Positions 1-7,358 are shown, numbered from the stretch's first letter. The stretch: 32,476 nucleotides of DNA from Lyngbya sp. HA4199-MV5 (GCA_019359375.1 JAHHHL010000062.1:1-32476); one strand, 5' to 3'. Notes: generated by a model not told the origin, from the letters alone. Numbers and translations are program-made.

Positions 1-50
1 CAGTTCAAGTGCCCTTGGAGGACTTGCTTTAATTCGCTATATTGGCTCAT
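1..50 (-). CDS. Start of a probable IS4-type transposase (partial)
   Basis: An ATG at 48-50 on the minus strand opens a frame that runs off the left edge of the window. Only 16 complete codons are visible, reading MSQYSELKQVLQGHLN. This resembles, from memory, the N-terminus of cyanobacterial IS4-family transposases, which continue with a Trp-His motif just beyond this point. The identification rests on very few residues and no terminal inverted repeat could be confirmed. If correct, an insertion sequence sits immediately downstream of the Dnd cluster and may have interrupted or truncated the island. Confidence 0.35.
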   Translation of the reverse strand, partial: MSQYSELKQVLQGHLN

Positions 51-132
51 AGGGTTTCTCAAGAGTGTGGTAATTCTGATGAAACCCTACCCTCCTCATC
101 TTTTCAAGCTTTTTGTCCCGTACTTAGAGTGC

Positions 133-591
133 TTACATAAATTTAGACAAATCAAACTCTTCTATGTCTACATTCTCTTTAGCTCGCTCAGTTTTTAAGA
201 TCAACAAAAGTTGCTCCGAGTAATCGACAACTCCCTGTAGTTCAGTTTGCAGAATTTCTAGACCACCGTTTACATATTCCTGAAAGATCTGAGCACGCAG
301 GGCATCACATTCTTCTGTAGGAAGGAGAATTTTTAATTCCTCAGTGGAAATTGCCGCAACCAGGCTAATCAATGCTCCCGTGTGCCTGAACTGATCTTGT
401 GGCACTGGATCGGGATCTTTCCTGGAAAATTTTCCGAGGGGCGATCGTTTTGCTCTGCTCATTCCTAACATGCCAGCAAATGTCAAAACTTCAGCATAGG
501 TTTGAAACGGTCCAGTGCCTCCGTCCTCGTCTCTCAGTGCTTTGACGAGTTCTGCTTTATCCTCTGAAATTTGAACCCTGGCTAGAGCCAT
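133..591 (-). CDS. DNA phosphorothioation-associated protein 4 (Dnd-associated)
   Basis: This 152-aa protein matches the pattern I know for Dnd-associated protein 4 (TIGR04062-like). The N-terminus reads RVQISEDKAELVKALRDEDG and is followed by GPFQTYAEVLTFAGMLG. The middle has a basic RAKRSPLGKF stretch, and the C-terminal half contains EEYVNGG-like and LLLILKTER helices. The family is found only beside dnd genes, and its molecular role is unsettled. The neighbouring dndD supports the assignment. The ATG at 589-591 is preceded by a run of seven A and lacks an obvious Shine-Dalgarno sequence. It is separated from the upstream Uma2 gene by 77 bp and probably belongs to the same transcript. I see no truncation: the C-terminus is hydrophilic and acidic, as expected for the family. 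Confidence 0.8.
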   Translation of the reverse strand: MALARVQISEDKAELVKALRDEDGGTGPFQTYAEVLTFAGMLGMSRAKRSPLGKFSRKDPDPVPQDQFRHTGALISLVAAISTEELKILLPTEECDALRAQIFQEYVNGGLEILQTELQGVVDYSEQLLLILKTERAKENVDIEEFDLSKFM

Positions 592-668
592 TTTTTTAAG
601 TGAAACTAATGGTTTTTAACAAGCATTTTCAGGCATGACAACTGGAATTGCTTGATTGAGTTCTGGTT

Positions 669-1319
669 TTATCCATTAAACACCTGCAACAACCAGCGGT
701 TGATGTCTCCATCGTCCTGAGTTTGGCTGTGCTTCAGAGCCTCCTCAATGAGGGTAATGTCCAATCCTGGCAGCACCTTCGACTCACGGATTTGCTTGCT
801 GCCTCCATCCGCCACCTCAAATGCCACAACCTCACCTGCAACGACATCCACGATCCAATATTCCTGTACTCCCAAACGTTCATACAGCAGTCGTTTACGT
901 CCAAGATCGTCATTTAGAGTGGTCGAGGCAATTTCAATCACCAAATGAGGCGCGCCAAACTCATTGACATCAACTGGTTGTGATGTTTTAGGCGGAAAAT
1001 CGAAATCAGCACCAACGTAAAATGCAATGTCCGGTTGACATTCTCTTACACCCTTCTTTCGAAAGCTTGTATTTGTAAAACCTTTAATCCGAATGGTTTT
1101 GACGGTGCCGTAGAGACTAATAGACTGAGCAAGTAGGGTATTATCTTGACCGTGTCCAGATCCGATCGGCATCGTCTCAATCCTCATGGAGCCATTGTCA
1201 TAGTAAAATCTGGCTTTCTCCAACTCTGGTCTGTCTCCCAGAGCTAAAAATTCCTCCCAACTGGCTTTTACCCAGGTGTCTGTCACCAAATTTTGCGGCA
1301 CAGGCAACGTATTTACCAT
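669..1319 (-). CDS. Uma2 family PD-(D/E)XK-like nuclease
   Basis: This 216-aa protein has the Uma2 (DUF820) layout, very common in cyanobacteria. An N-terminal region with WEEFLALGDRPELEKARFYY is followed by CQPDIAFYVG near residues 94-103. That segment holds the first acidic catalytic residue. Next come HLVIEIAS near 124-131 with the second acid, and GRKRLLYERLGVQEYWIVD with the basic residue and the final strand. The family is predicted to be a restriction-endonuclease-fold nuclease, but its biological role is mostly unknown and many copies are scattered through cyanobacterial genomes. Here it sits between dndD and Dnd-associated protein 4, so it may be a passenger or an extra nuclease arm of the island. 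The gene lies 75 bp downstream of dndD across a G-rich spacer. Confidence 0.85.
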   Translation of the reverse strand: MVNTLPVPQNLVTDTWVKASWEEFLALGDRPELEKARFYYDNGSMRIETMPIGSGHGQDNTLLAQSISLYGTVKTIRIKGFTNTSFRKKGVRECQPDIAFYVGADFDFPPKTSQPVDVNEFGAPHLVIEIASTTLNDDLGRKRLLYERLGVQEYWIVDVVAGEVVAFEVADGGSKQIRESKVLPGLDITLIEEALKHSQTQDDGDINRWLLQVFNG

Positions 1320-1412
1320 CTCTCTATCCCCTCTCTAACCTCGATTTCTTCTCTAATCTCAACTCTCTCAACCCCCTCAACTCCCTTACCCCCTCTACTC
1401 TCGCCGCTCAAC
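1320..1412. repeat. Short G/C-skewed tandem repeat, copy a
   Basis: The plus strand is almost pure pyrimidine with units of the form CTCAACCCC and CTCAACTCC. It belongs to the same degenerate 9-bp family as the arrays at 3471-3678, 3853-3945, 4309-4448 and inside the helicase gene. It fills the dndD-Uma2 spacer and also codes the last few residues of DndD (EVERRE), so the dndD stop codon lies inside the repeat. Confidence 0.6.
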
Positions 1413-3470
1413 CTCCATCATCTCCGTATATTCAAACTCATTCTGGCTCTGCCTGACCAAAGGGTAGACTTGTCCATACCGCTGAATCGATGCTTCTTCA
1501 CAATCAACTTTCGGTGAATTAAACGTCAGCACATACTCCCTGCCAATCCGAGGCTGCATCTCCTGCTCCACCTCTCCGCGCCACTGGGTTTGGGATGCCA
1601 TTACCACCAACTGATTTGCCAGAAGCGGCACCAGCCTTGCCACCTGCCGTCGATAAATCTCATCCAGGTTGCCAAACGGCGAATCCATCACGACCGGAAA
1701 GGTACTGCTATCGGGTCCCATAATTAGTCCTGTCTTGCTCCAGTGTCGCACCCGCTCGATTACACTGCCAATAAACGACAGACTGAGGATCTGATTTTCT
1801 CCAGTGGAAGCACCCACCAGCACATCTTGTCCCCCAGCTACTTCGACCAGGCTCAGTTCATAGCGATCGCTCAACCGGGGGACATATGCCTTGAACGAAA
1901 TCTGCCCATATAACTCCTCGATCTGCTGCTCTAACTGCTTGCGGAAGACCACATCCCGGTTTTCCTTCACCTGCTTCAAGCGATCGATCGCCTCCTGTGC
2001 TGCCTCAATGCGTTTCAGAACCAGCTTCTGCCGCTTCTCATTGGTGCGGCTTTCCTTCAGTTGTTTCCCTAAGCGGCCTGCTTGCAGTTCCAGATTGGCA
2101 ATCTTTTCCTGGTTGACTCCCTTTTCCGTCGTCAGGCGATCGATCGCCGTATCCACCTCATCCAATCGGTTCTGAAGCTCGCGGATGTCTTCCCTCGGAC
2201 TATGCCGCAATTGCTCGCGGATGTCCTCTAACTCATCCTGAATGCGCTCTAATTTACCCTTGTTGTCGTTAATGCTGGCTTGCTCCCGGTCAATCTCCTG
2301 CCAGAAGTCATCCAGTTGGCTTTCCAGTTCATTGACCTGCGCTTCGATGCGGTATGTAGCGGATTCGACTTCTGAAAGCCCCGATCGCTCCAGCCAGGAC
2401 TTAACAGCGCTACAGGCAGCCGTTCCTTCATGTAATGCCGTGCCGCAAATACAAGTCTGCCGCTCCAGTAAGTCTTGTACAAACGTCTGTTTGATGTCCG
2501 CTGGCAGTTCGCCCCGTTCTTCTCGCTCTCGGATCAGTGAACGGAACTGCATCGCAACTTTAGGCAAGAAAACAATGTAACCCCGCTGCGAGATCGCCCG
2601 CTTGAGCGTCTTTTTGCTCTGCTGAATGCGCTCTCGGATTTCTCTCTCGTCCTCTTCCAGGGTGTCGAACTGTAGCTGCAGACCCTCCATATCGGACAAC
2701 TCCAGTTGCTTTTGCCGTAACTTTTGTCGTCGAGTGGTCTGGTGTTCTAGTTCCTGAGCCAATTCCAGTTGGCGAGTTTCTAGCTGTTCCGCTTCCTGCT
2801 CTAGCTGGCGTTTCTGTGATACCAGCTTCTGCGTTTCGGCATCGCCAATCCCTTCTAGTTCCTCTTCCAGGGTTTTGCGAGCGGTCGTCAGGTGCTTGAT
2901 GGCTCGATCCAGCACCTCGACACCCAGGAGTTTTTTCGTTGCCTCGGCAATTTCGGAACGATTATCAGTCCGGGTAATATTCTCAATCCGCTCCCCGTCG
3001 AAGAAGAAATACTGGTGCAAGCTCCTTGGCAGGACGCGGCTAATTACATCCTCTGGCATCTGCGAGGCTGGGAGAAACATCCAGCGACCATCATCCCCCA
3101 CGAACTGCATGATGATCTCACTCTTTGCCTGTTCGATCGAGCCATCTTTTTTCCGGTAAGCACAGCATTCCCGCTTCACCCGATACTGCTTGCCGTCATG
3201 GTCAAAAGATACTTCCACCCAGCAAGGGATGGGCTGATCCACGTTTGCTTCTGCGATCGCCCGTCGATTGACTAACTGCTCAGGCGATGCCAGGGCAGCG
3301 GTAAATTTCTCATACAGTGCCCAGGTAAAAGCATTCAGCAAAGCCGTCTTCCCGGAACCATTGTTGCCATGAATGACGGTAATGTTGCGTTCCTCTGACT
3401 TGGCAAGCGTGAGGCTGTGTTCGCCGTAGAAGGGGCGGAAGTTACAGATACGAAGGGAAAGGAGTTTCAT
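1395..3470 (-). CDS. dndD: DNA sulfur modification protein DndD (SMC-like ATPase)
   Basis: This 691-aa SMC/Rad50-like ATPase is the DndD partner of the phosphorothioation machinery. The N-terminus MKLLSLRICNFRPFYGEH leads into a Walker A motif HGNNGSGKTAL (residues 34-44). Residues about 190-330 and 375-520 are long heptad-rich coiled coils. Between them, near residues 337-351, is a cysteine cluster TCICGTALHEGTAAC that resembles a small zinc-hook or knuckle. The C-terminal signature FPVVMDSPFGNLDE (about 583-597) is the Walker B and D-loop region, followed by VVMASQTQW. DndD is known to hydrolyse ATP in support of DndC-dependent sulfur insertion into the DNA backbone. The length is normal for the family. 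The ATG at 3468-3470 abuts a repeat array and has no clear Shine-Dalgarno. DndC, its usual partner, is not in the window. Confidence 0.9.
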   Translation of the reverse strand: MKLLSLRICNFRPFYGEHSLTLAKSEERNITVIHGNNGSGKTALLNAFTWALYEKFTAALASPEQLVNRRAIAEANVDQPIPCWVEVSFDHDGKQYRVKRECCAYRKKDGSIEQAKSEIIMQFVGDDGRWMFLPASQMPEDVISRVLPRSLHQYFFFDGERIENITRTDNRSEIAEATKKLLGVEVLDRAIKHLTTARKTLEEELEGIGDAETQKLVSQKRQLEQEAEQLETRQLELAQELEHQTTRRQKLRQKQLELSDMEGLQLQFDTLEEDEREIRERIQQSKKTLKRAISQRGYIVFLPKVAMQFRSLIREREERGELPADIKQTFVQDLLERQTCICGTALHEGTAACSAVKSWLERSGLSEVESATYRIEAQVNELESQLDDFWQEIDREQASINDNKGKLERIQDELEDIREQLRHSPREDIRELQNRLDEVDTAIDRLTTEKGVNQEKIANLELQAGRLGKQLKESRTNEKRQKLVLKRIEAAQEAIDRLKQVKENRDVVFRKQLEQQIEELYGQISFKAYVPRLSDRYELSLVEVAGGQDVLVGASTGENQILSLSFIGSVIERVRHWSKTGLIMGPDSSTFPVVMDSPFGNLDEIYRRQVARLVPLLANQLVVMASQTQWRGEVEQEMQPRIGREYVLTFNSPKVDCEEASIQRYGQVYPLVRQSQNEFEYTEMMEVERRE

Positions 3471-3678
3471 GGGAGGCAGGAGGCAAGGGAGGCAGGAGGC
3501 AAGGGAGAGGGAAGGCGAGGGAGGCAGGAGGCGGGGGAGAGGGAGTCAAGGGAGTCAAAGGAGGCAGAAGTCAAGGGGGTCGAGGGGCAGGAAAAATTAG
3601 ATCAGTGCTCCGCTTTCTACCCTCGATTCCCTCAATTCCCCTAACTCCCTTGATCCCCTTGACTCCTGCCTCCTTACC
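3471..3678. repeat. Opposed G-rich and C-rich repeat arrays forming a large inverted repeat
   Basis: On the plus strand 3471-3590 is G-rich, with two near-identical 16-bp units GGGAGGCAGGAGGCAA, and 3621-3678 is C-rich. The two halves are complementary: GGAGGCAGAAGTCAAGGG (from about 3561) pairs with the reverse complement of CCCTTGACTCCTGCCTCC-like sequence ending at about 3674, with few mismatches over roughly 28 bp. The loop is about 60 bp. The array separates the 57-aa ORF from dndD, so any read-through RNA could fold into a strong stem there. No U-tract follows, so I do not call it a terminator. Confidence 0.6.
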
Positions 3679-3852
3679 TCACTGCACCGCTTCCTTGATA
3701 ATTTTCAAGATTTCATCATTAACCGGGCTGCGCTCATTTTTATCCAACCGCTCTTTTTCGATTTCAAGCACGCGCTGAATGATCTGACGAACTTCAGAGG
3801 AGGCATTGTTGATGGGGGCATGAACGTCAGTAGAGATGGAGGGTTTGGACAT
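3679..3852 (-). CDS. Small 57-aa hypothetical protein in the Dnd island
   Basis: The minus-strand ATG at 3850-3852 opens a 57-aa frame ending in TGA at 3679-3681. The protein begins MSKPSISTDVHAPINNASSE and ends NDEILKIIKEAVQ. The middle (VRQIIQRVLEIEKERLDKNE) reads as an amphipathic helix rich in Glu, Lys and Arg. I do not recognise a named domain. Codon use looks like a real gene: this frame is clean and helical, whereas the longer overlapping frame at 3705-3890 gives a Pro/Ser-rich low-complexity product. Its position between the S23 protein and dndD, co-directional with both, suggests that it travels with the island. Its function is unknown. It may be a small adaptor or antitoxin-like protein, but nothing in the sequence proves this. 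Confidence 0.6.
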   Translation of the reverse strand: MSKPSISTDVHAPINNASSEVRQIIQRVLEIEKERLDKNERSPVNDEILKIIKEAVQ

Positions 3853-3945
3853 AAGGGAGAGTCAGGGGTCGAGGGAGTCGAGGAGGGCAAGGGGGTGAGG
3901 GGGGCGTAGGAGTTGAGGGAGTCAGGGGTCGGGGGAGGGTTTTGC
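3853..3945. repeat. Short G-rich tandem repeat, copy c
   Basis: The plus strand reads as degenerate 9-bp units such as GGGGTCGAG, GGAGTCGAG and GGGGGTGAG. It occupies the spacer upstream of the 57-aa ORF and reaches into the last codons of the S23 protein, whose C-terminal PAKPSPDP is encoded by it. Confidence 0.55.
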
Positions 3946-4308
3946 TGGTAAGCCTTGAACTGATTTAGCGTAGGCTGTTAGCAATCTGCTGACTTCTTCT
4001 AGCTGAAAGGTCAACTTTGTACTATCACCATATTGAAGGTCTTTTGCCAAAATCAAGTAGTATCGGCATTCTTCTAGAGAGGTTTGAGCAATATTGATAA
4101 ACCTTGCTCTATCTGCCCGCCCCTTTCTCCTGAAGCCTTCTGCAATATTAGCGGCAACGGAAACAGATGCTCGTCTGAACTGAGAAGTCAATCCAAAGAC
4201 TTCCGTTTTTGGAAAACCATTACTGAATCGGTAAGCAGCTAAAACAAACTGATGCGCCTTTTGCCAAACCAACAAATCCTGAAAACTTCTCGCTGCAACC
4301 CCTCTCAT
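3922..4308 (-). CDS. Four-helix bundle protein (S23 / 23S rRNA intervening-sequence family)
   Basis: This 128-aa protein carries the S23 family signature. RSFQDLLVWQKAHQFVLAAY forms helix 1. FGLTSQFRRASVSVAANIAEG marks helix 2. Helices 3 and 4 contain FINIAQTSLEECRYYLILAKDL and a terminal EEVSRLLTAYAKSV. Relatives were first found in the 23S rRNA intervening sequence of spirochaetes and are also scattered beside mobile and defence genes. They form pentamers of four-helix bundles of uncertain function. The start at 4306-4308 has AAAGG three bases upstream, and the family core begins at RSFQDL, so the first six residues are an extension. No 23S rRNA is present here, so this copy is a free-standing gene inside the Dnd island. 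Both ends abut G/C-rich repeats. Confidence 0.85.
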   Translation of the reverse strand: MRGVAARSFQDLLVWQKAHQFVLAAYRFSNGFPKTEVFGLTSQFRRASVSVAANIAEGFRRKGRADRARFINIAQTSLEECRYYLILAKDLQYGDSTKLTFQLEEVSRLLTAYAKSVQGLPAKPSPDP

Positions 4309-4448
4309 ATACCTTTTGCCCCCCCCTTGACTCCCTCGACTCCCCTGACTCCCTCAACTCCCCCAACGCCCTCGACTCCCCCAACGCCCTCACCCCCTGA
4401 CTCCCTCGACTCCCTACTCCCCCTTTCCCTTCCCCTCCTACCTTTCCC
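4309..4448. repeat. 9-bp tandem repeat array, copy d
   Basis: On the plus strand the array reads in 9-bp units: GACTCCCTC, GACTCCCCT, GACTCCCTC, AACTCCCCC, AACGCCCTC, GACTCCCCC, AACGCCCTC, then irregular units and GACTCCCTC again. It fills the whole spacer between the restriction helicase and the S23 gene. It is the clearest copy of the family and shows the 9-bp period directly. It resembles the short tandemly repeated repetitive (STRR) sequences described in cyanobacteria, although those are usually heptamers. Confidence 0.75.
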
Positions 4449-4464
4449 AAAACTTCCAACCCAT

Positions 4465-6711
4465 TCACATATCCAACAAATCGTACTGCTGCTGAAGCCC
4501 CAAAAGTTTGGCCCTGGCTTCGCCCTGATTGTCTGCCAAATCAGCAAATTCAATGACTCGTCTCAGTTCTCTACGAAGTAAGTTTCGTTCGACGGTTAGC
4601 GTTTCTCGATCGAGCGCAGGTGGCAACACAATCATGTCAAACAGGGTCGCTCGTTGTTTATTGGGATGTCGGCGCAAAATTCGTCCCCGTCTCTGAATAA
4701 ACTGGCGCGGATTGCTGCTGCTTGCCAGAATGACAGCCGTTTCTACATTGGGAATATCTACCCCCTCATCCAGGCAGCGAATTGCCACTAAGCCCTGAAG
4801 TTCTCCCGCTTCAAATTGTTGACGCAAGGTTTCCCGTTCCTCTAAAGGCGTATCGGCAGTGTAAATGTTGATGCGGTAGCCTAGCTCTTTACCCAGAAGC
4901 CGAGATACTGCCTCAAGTTGGGTTTGCGTTTCCTGACTCACCTCATCTTCGACAGAACCATCACCGCAATAAAAAAGTGTGTGGTGGCTCTGCAAGCGTG
5001 GTTTCATGAGTTCTCGCAAAACGTGCAATTTGTTGGTGGCGGTACTGAGTAAACGGGCACGTTGCATTGAGAGGGTTGCAACCGCAGAATCCTGTTCGTC
5101 GCCGTCTGCGATCGCCAATGCCCGTCCAATTTTGGTACTCAACTCTGAGTAAGCCTGTGCTTCTTGCTCTGTCAGTTCCACAAACAAGGGATAGTAGAGG
5201 TAAGGCACCAGGGCACCCTGCTCGATCGCGTCTCTCAGCGTGAACTCTGGCTCCAACACGGAACCAAAATAATCGAACAGAGATTGCGTGCCACGATCGT
5301 CGAAATACCGTTCGGGTGTAGCAGAAAGCGCCAACCGTAGACCCACATTACGGGGCAGACTGGCTTCTAGCCGCTTCGCTCCTAGATTGTGTGCCTCATC
5401 CCCCACAATTAAGGTCTTCTCTGGAAGATAGGGTAACTGCGACTGCAAGCCCTGACTCATAAGGGTCGCATTGGTCGTGATGATGGTCAAAAACGGCTGA
5501 TTGCCCGCCCGCACGTTATAAAGCTGTGTGGAAAGTTTGCTCTGCCAGGTACGCACATTTTCAAATGCCAGAATAGGCTCCAGCCCAAACTTTTGACATT
5601 CTCTTGCCCACTGCGTCACAAGATGACGATAAGGACAAACCACCAGCAGCACTTGAAGCCCAATTTTTTGGTAGAGTTCGGCAGCGAGCGCCAGTGCCGT
5701 AATGGTCTTCCCGCTCCCGGTTGCCATTTTGAGGGTGCCTCTGCCCCGATTGGCAAACCAATTGTCGATCGCTTGCCTCTGATAGGAACGAATTGTAAGC
5801 CAAAGCGGTAAGGTTGGAACATGAGAGGGAATCAAGGGCGTAGAGGGAACAGAAAAAGCGGAGGCATCAGAAGGATCGAGGGCATCAAAGGAATAGTTTT
5901 CACCCGATTCTTTCGCTCCCTGCCCCCCTTGCCTCTGGTTCCCCCAGATCCCTCGCCCCCCTTGATCCCCTTGATTCCCTCGCTCCCCTCGACTCCCCAA
6001 CCCCTCCACCGACAGTTCACCCGGACAATGCCTCAGGAGCGATCGACGTGCAGCTTCAGGAAACTCTAGCACTTCCAGCCTCGGAGTCTGGTTCTCCCAC
6101 AGGCGTTGGAAGTTATCCAGCTTCTCAGCAATCCGCTCGTCGTCGCCCGATCGCCAGGAACGAAACACATCCACACACTCAAAATTGTCAATCAGTCCAC
6201 TGACACTTTCATTTGCTGACCCCGTAAAGACAACCACGTTATCAGCCACGTCTCTGAAAATGCCCAGTTTTTCGTGGTAAAGCCCGCGTTGATAAGGGTC
6301 TCGATGCACCGCCAACTTAATTTCCAGCCGTCCCTTACTCAACAGCCATGCCAGATAAGCCAGCCGATCGTGCGCCAGTTGGTCTAGCTGCTCCAGTTCT
6401 TGTACCAGTACGGCTGTGATGACTTCCTCTCGCTGCTTGAGTCCTTGAGCGATCGCGTCAGCATCGGCTTGAGACAAATAAGGTGAAGCAATCAACCGCA
6501 TCCTGCCACCGACTCGAATCAGCGTTGCGATGCCTTTGGCGGCGGCAGCGAGTGATGTGCTCGAAAAGAACCCAACCGCGCGATCGTAAGTCAGTGAGCG
6601 CTCCAGGCAGGGGATGTAGAAATCCTCCAGTAGATGATGGCGTTCACGCAATGTTTCCCCAGGAGAATCGCTGCGGTACTGATGGCGAAGATCGAGGTCT
6701 CTCAGACTCAA
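4465..6711 (-). CDS. Dnd-system restriction protein: PLD-like plus DEAH helicase
   Basis: This 748-aa protein matches the family annotated as DNA phosphorothioation system restriction enzyme (TIGR04095-like). Residues 1-230 form a phospholipase D-like domain with YHEKLGIF and FTGSANES (about 143-170), the HxK and GSxNxS elements of an HKD site. Residues about 300-748 are a superfamily 2 helicase: ATGSGKTITAL (Walker A, about 328), GDEAHN (about 437), LSATPERYF (about 462) and QFIQRRGRILRRHP (about 673). It should cut or attack DNA lacking the phosphorothioate mark. Two oddities stand out. The initiator is TTG, with no in-frame ATG before residue 70 and no clear Shine-Dalgarno. Also, residues about 234-296 are a low-complexity linker encoded by the G-rich 9-bp repeat. 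Confidence 0.87.
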   Translation of the reverse strand: MSLRDLDLRHQYRSDSPGETLRERHHLLEDFYIPCLERSLTYDRAVGFFSSTSLAAAAKGIATLIRVGGRMRLIASPYLSQADADAIAQGLKQREEVITAVLVQELEQLDQLAHDRLAYLAWLLSKGRLEIKLAVHRDPYQRGLYHEKLGIFRDVADNVVVFTGSANESVSGLIDNFECVDVFRSWRSGDDERIAEKLDNFQRLWENQTPRLEVLEFPEAARRSLLRHCPGELSVEGLGSRGERGNQGDQGGRGIWGNQRQGGQGAKESGENYSFDALDPSDASAFSVPSTPLIPSHVPTLPLWLTIRSYQRQAIDNWFANRGRGTLKMATGSGKTITALALAAELYQKIGLQVLLVVCPYRHLVTQWARECQKFGLEPILAFENVRTWQSKLSTQLYNVRAGNQPFLTIITTNATLMSQGLQSQLPYLPEKTLIVGDEAHNLGAKRLEASLPRNVGLRLALSATPERYFDDRGTQSLFDYFGSVLEPEFTLRDAIEQGALVPYLYYPLFVELTEQEAQAYSELSTKIGRALAIADGDEQDSAVATLSMQRARLLSTATNKLHVLRELMKPRLQSHHTLFYCGDGSVEDEVSQETQTQLEAVSRLLGKELGYRINIYTADTPLEERETLRQQFEAGELQGLVAIRCLDEGVDIPNVETAVILASSSNPRQFIQRRGRILRRHPNKQRATLFDMIVLPPALDRETLTVERNLLRRELRRVIEFADLADNQGEARAKLLGLQQQYDLLDM
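5822..6008. repeat. In-frame 9-bp repeat inside the restriction-helicase gene, copy e
   Basis: On the coding (minus) strand the array runs GGGAGTCGA, GGGGAGCGA, GGGAATCAA, GGGGATCAA, GGGGGGCGA, GGGATCTGG, GGGAACCAG, then decays. Each 9-mer encodes Gly-X-Y, giving GSR-GER-GNQ-GDQ-GGR-GIW-GNQ. The unit length is a multiple of three, so the repeat can expand or contract without shifting frame. It lies exactly between the PLD-like and helicase domains and is the same repeat family as the intergenic arrays of this island. Confidence 0.8.
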
Positions 6712-6951
6712 GGAGGCTACCCCTAATAGTGCTGTCTCTAGTCTGCCCTACTCCACAGCAAGCGGCGGCGCTGGTTTTCATCAGAACCTCTGTAGCATCA
6801 CCTCAACAATGCTTACAAGGATGGTCATAGCGATCGGATTTTTACGTTGCCGTTATTCTCGTCATTTCTGCATGGTTGTGACAGTCAAGTGCGGTAACAA
6901 TTTATCAAGTGCGATCACGACTCCTCGCCTCTGCTAAAGGCTCACGAACAA

Positions 6952-7090
6952 TAAAGTTGGAAACTGAAAAAAGGCTACAAGGTCGATTCCGCTGCAGCAC
7001 ATTTACATTTTGTAGCAAGCTAAAGTTGGAAACTGAGTCGCGACTTAGCTCTCGTTTACGACAAGCCGCAAACAATAAAGTTGGAAACTG
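6952..7090. repeat. Three direct copies of TAAAGTTGGAAACTG
   Basis: Copies begin at 6952, 7021 and 7076, so the spacings are 69 and 55 bp. Copies 1 and 3 share five further bases upstream (AACAA). The core AGTT-GGA-AACT is itself a short inverted repeat. The sequence between copies 1 and 2 is flanked by GCTACAA and TTGTAGC, and between 2 and 3 lies the palindrome AGTCGCGACT. Unequal spacing and a short conserved core argue against a normal CRISPR array. Possible readings are operator or iteron-like sites, or remnants of a decayed array. Confidence 0.5.
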
Positions 7091-7291
7091 TCACACAGCA
7101 TAAATATTTGGTTGAACCATTTTGTGTTTATGAGCGCCTCCGAAACAGGAAATGACTATCCTGGAGCCTTTACTTTGCTAATAGATACGATCTGCATCGA
7201 AACTGCCCTGTTCTCTATTTCCTTATTAATCATGGTCAGACTCAACATTCCACTTGCATCAGTGGACGGGGAGGGTGATTGCGCGTGTAGG

Positions 7292-7327
7292 TGTCCCACG
7301 CTGAGGGACAAGGACTGATATTGTCCT
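7292..7327 (-). terminator. Possible tandem hairpins downstream of the DUF928 gene
   Basis: Two adjacent hairpins occur about 32 bp beyond the DUF928 stop codon. The first is TGTCCC/GGGACA with a 7-base loop (7292-7310). The second is AGGAC/GTCCT with a 7-base loop (7311-7327). Neither is followed by a clear run of T on the minus strand. They may end or protect the transcript of the long minus-strand operon, but the evidence is only structural. Confidence 0.3.
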
Positions 7328-7358
7328 CTCCGTACTAAAGAGTGCTCAATGAGCTTAG

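Larger units (their letters stand above)
6712..7358. other. Gene-free spacer between Dnd island and TPS cassette
   Basis: No convincing coding frame is present. Short open frames here (for example 7112-7318 plus) lack domain-like composition and good starts. The stretch holds two copies of TCAAGTGCGRT (6885 and 6905), three copies of TAAAGTTGGAAACTG (6952, 7021, 7076), a perfect AGTCGCGACT palindrome at 7036-7045 and two adjacent hairpins at 7292-7327. It may contain the promoter for the Dnd island, which reads leftwards from here, but I could not assign one. Confidence 0.5.

Noticed and set aside
2242-2580. 112-aa plus-strand frame within dndD
   Set aside because: Ser-rich antisense shadow of the coiled-coil coding sequence.
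3705-3890. 61-aa minus-strand frame
   Set aside because: Pro/Ser-rich low-complexity product derived from the repeat; the overlapping 57-aa frame is far more protein-like.
3922-4308. 23S rRNA intervening sequence
   Set aside because: The protein belongs to that family, but no 23S rRNA sequence surrounds it.
6952-7090. CRISPR array
   Set aside because: Only three copies of a roughly 15-20 bp core, spacings of 69 and 55 bp, and no long conserved repeat or cas genes nearby.
7112-7318. 68-aa plus-strand ORF in the gene-free spacer
   Set aside because: No Shine-Dalgarno, no family-like composition and it overlaps the two hairpins, so more likely chance.
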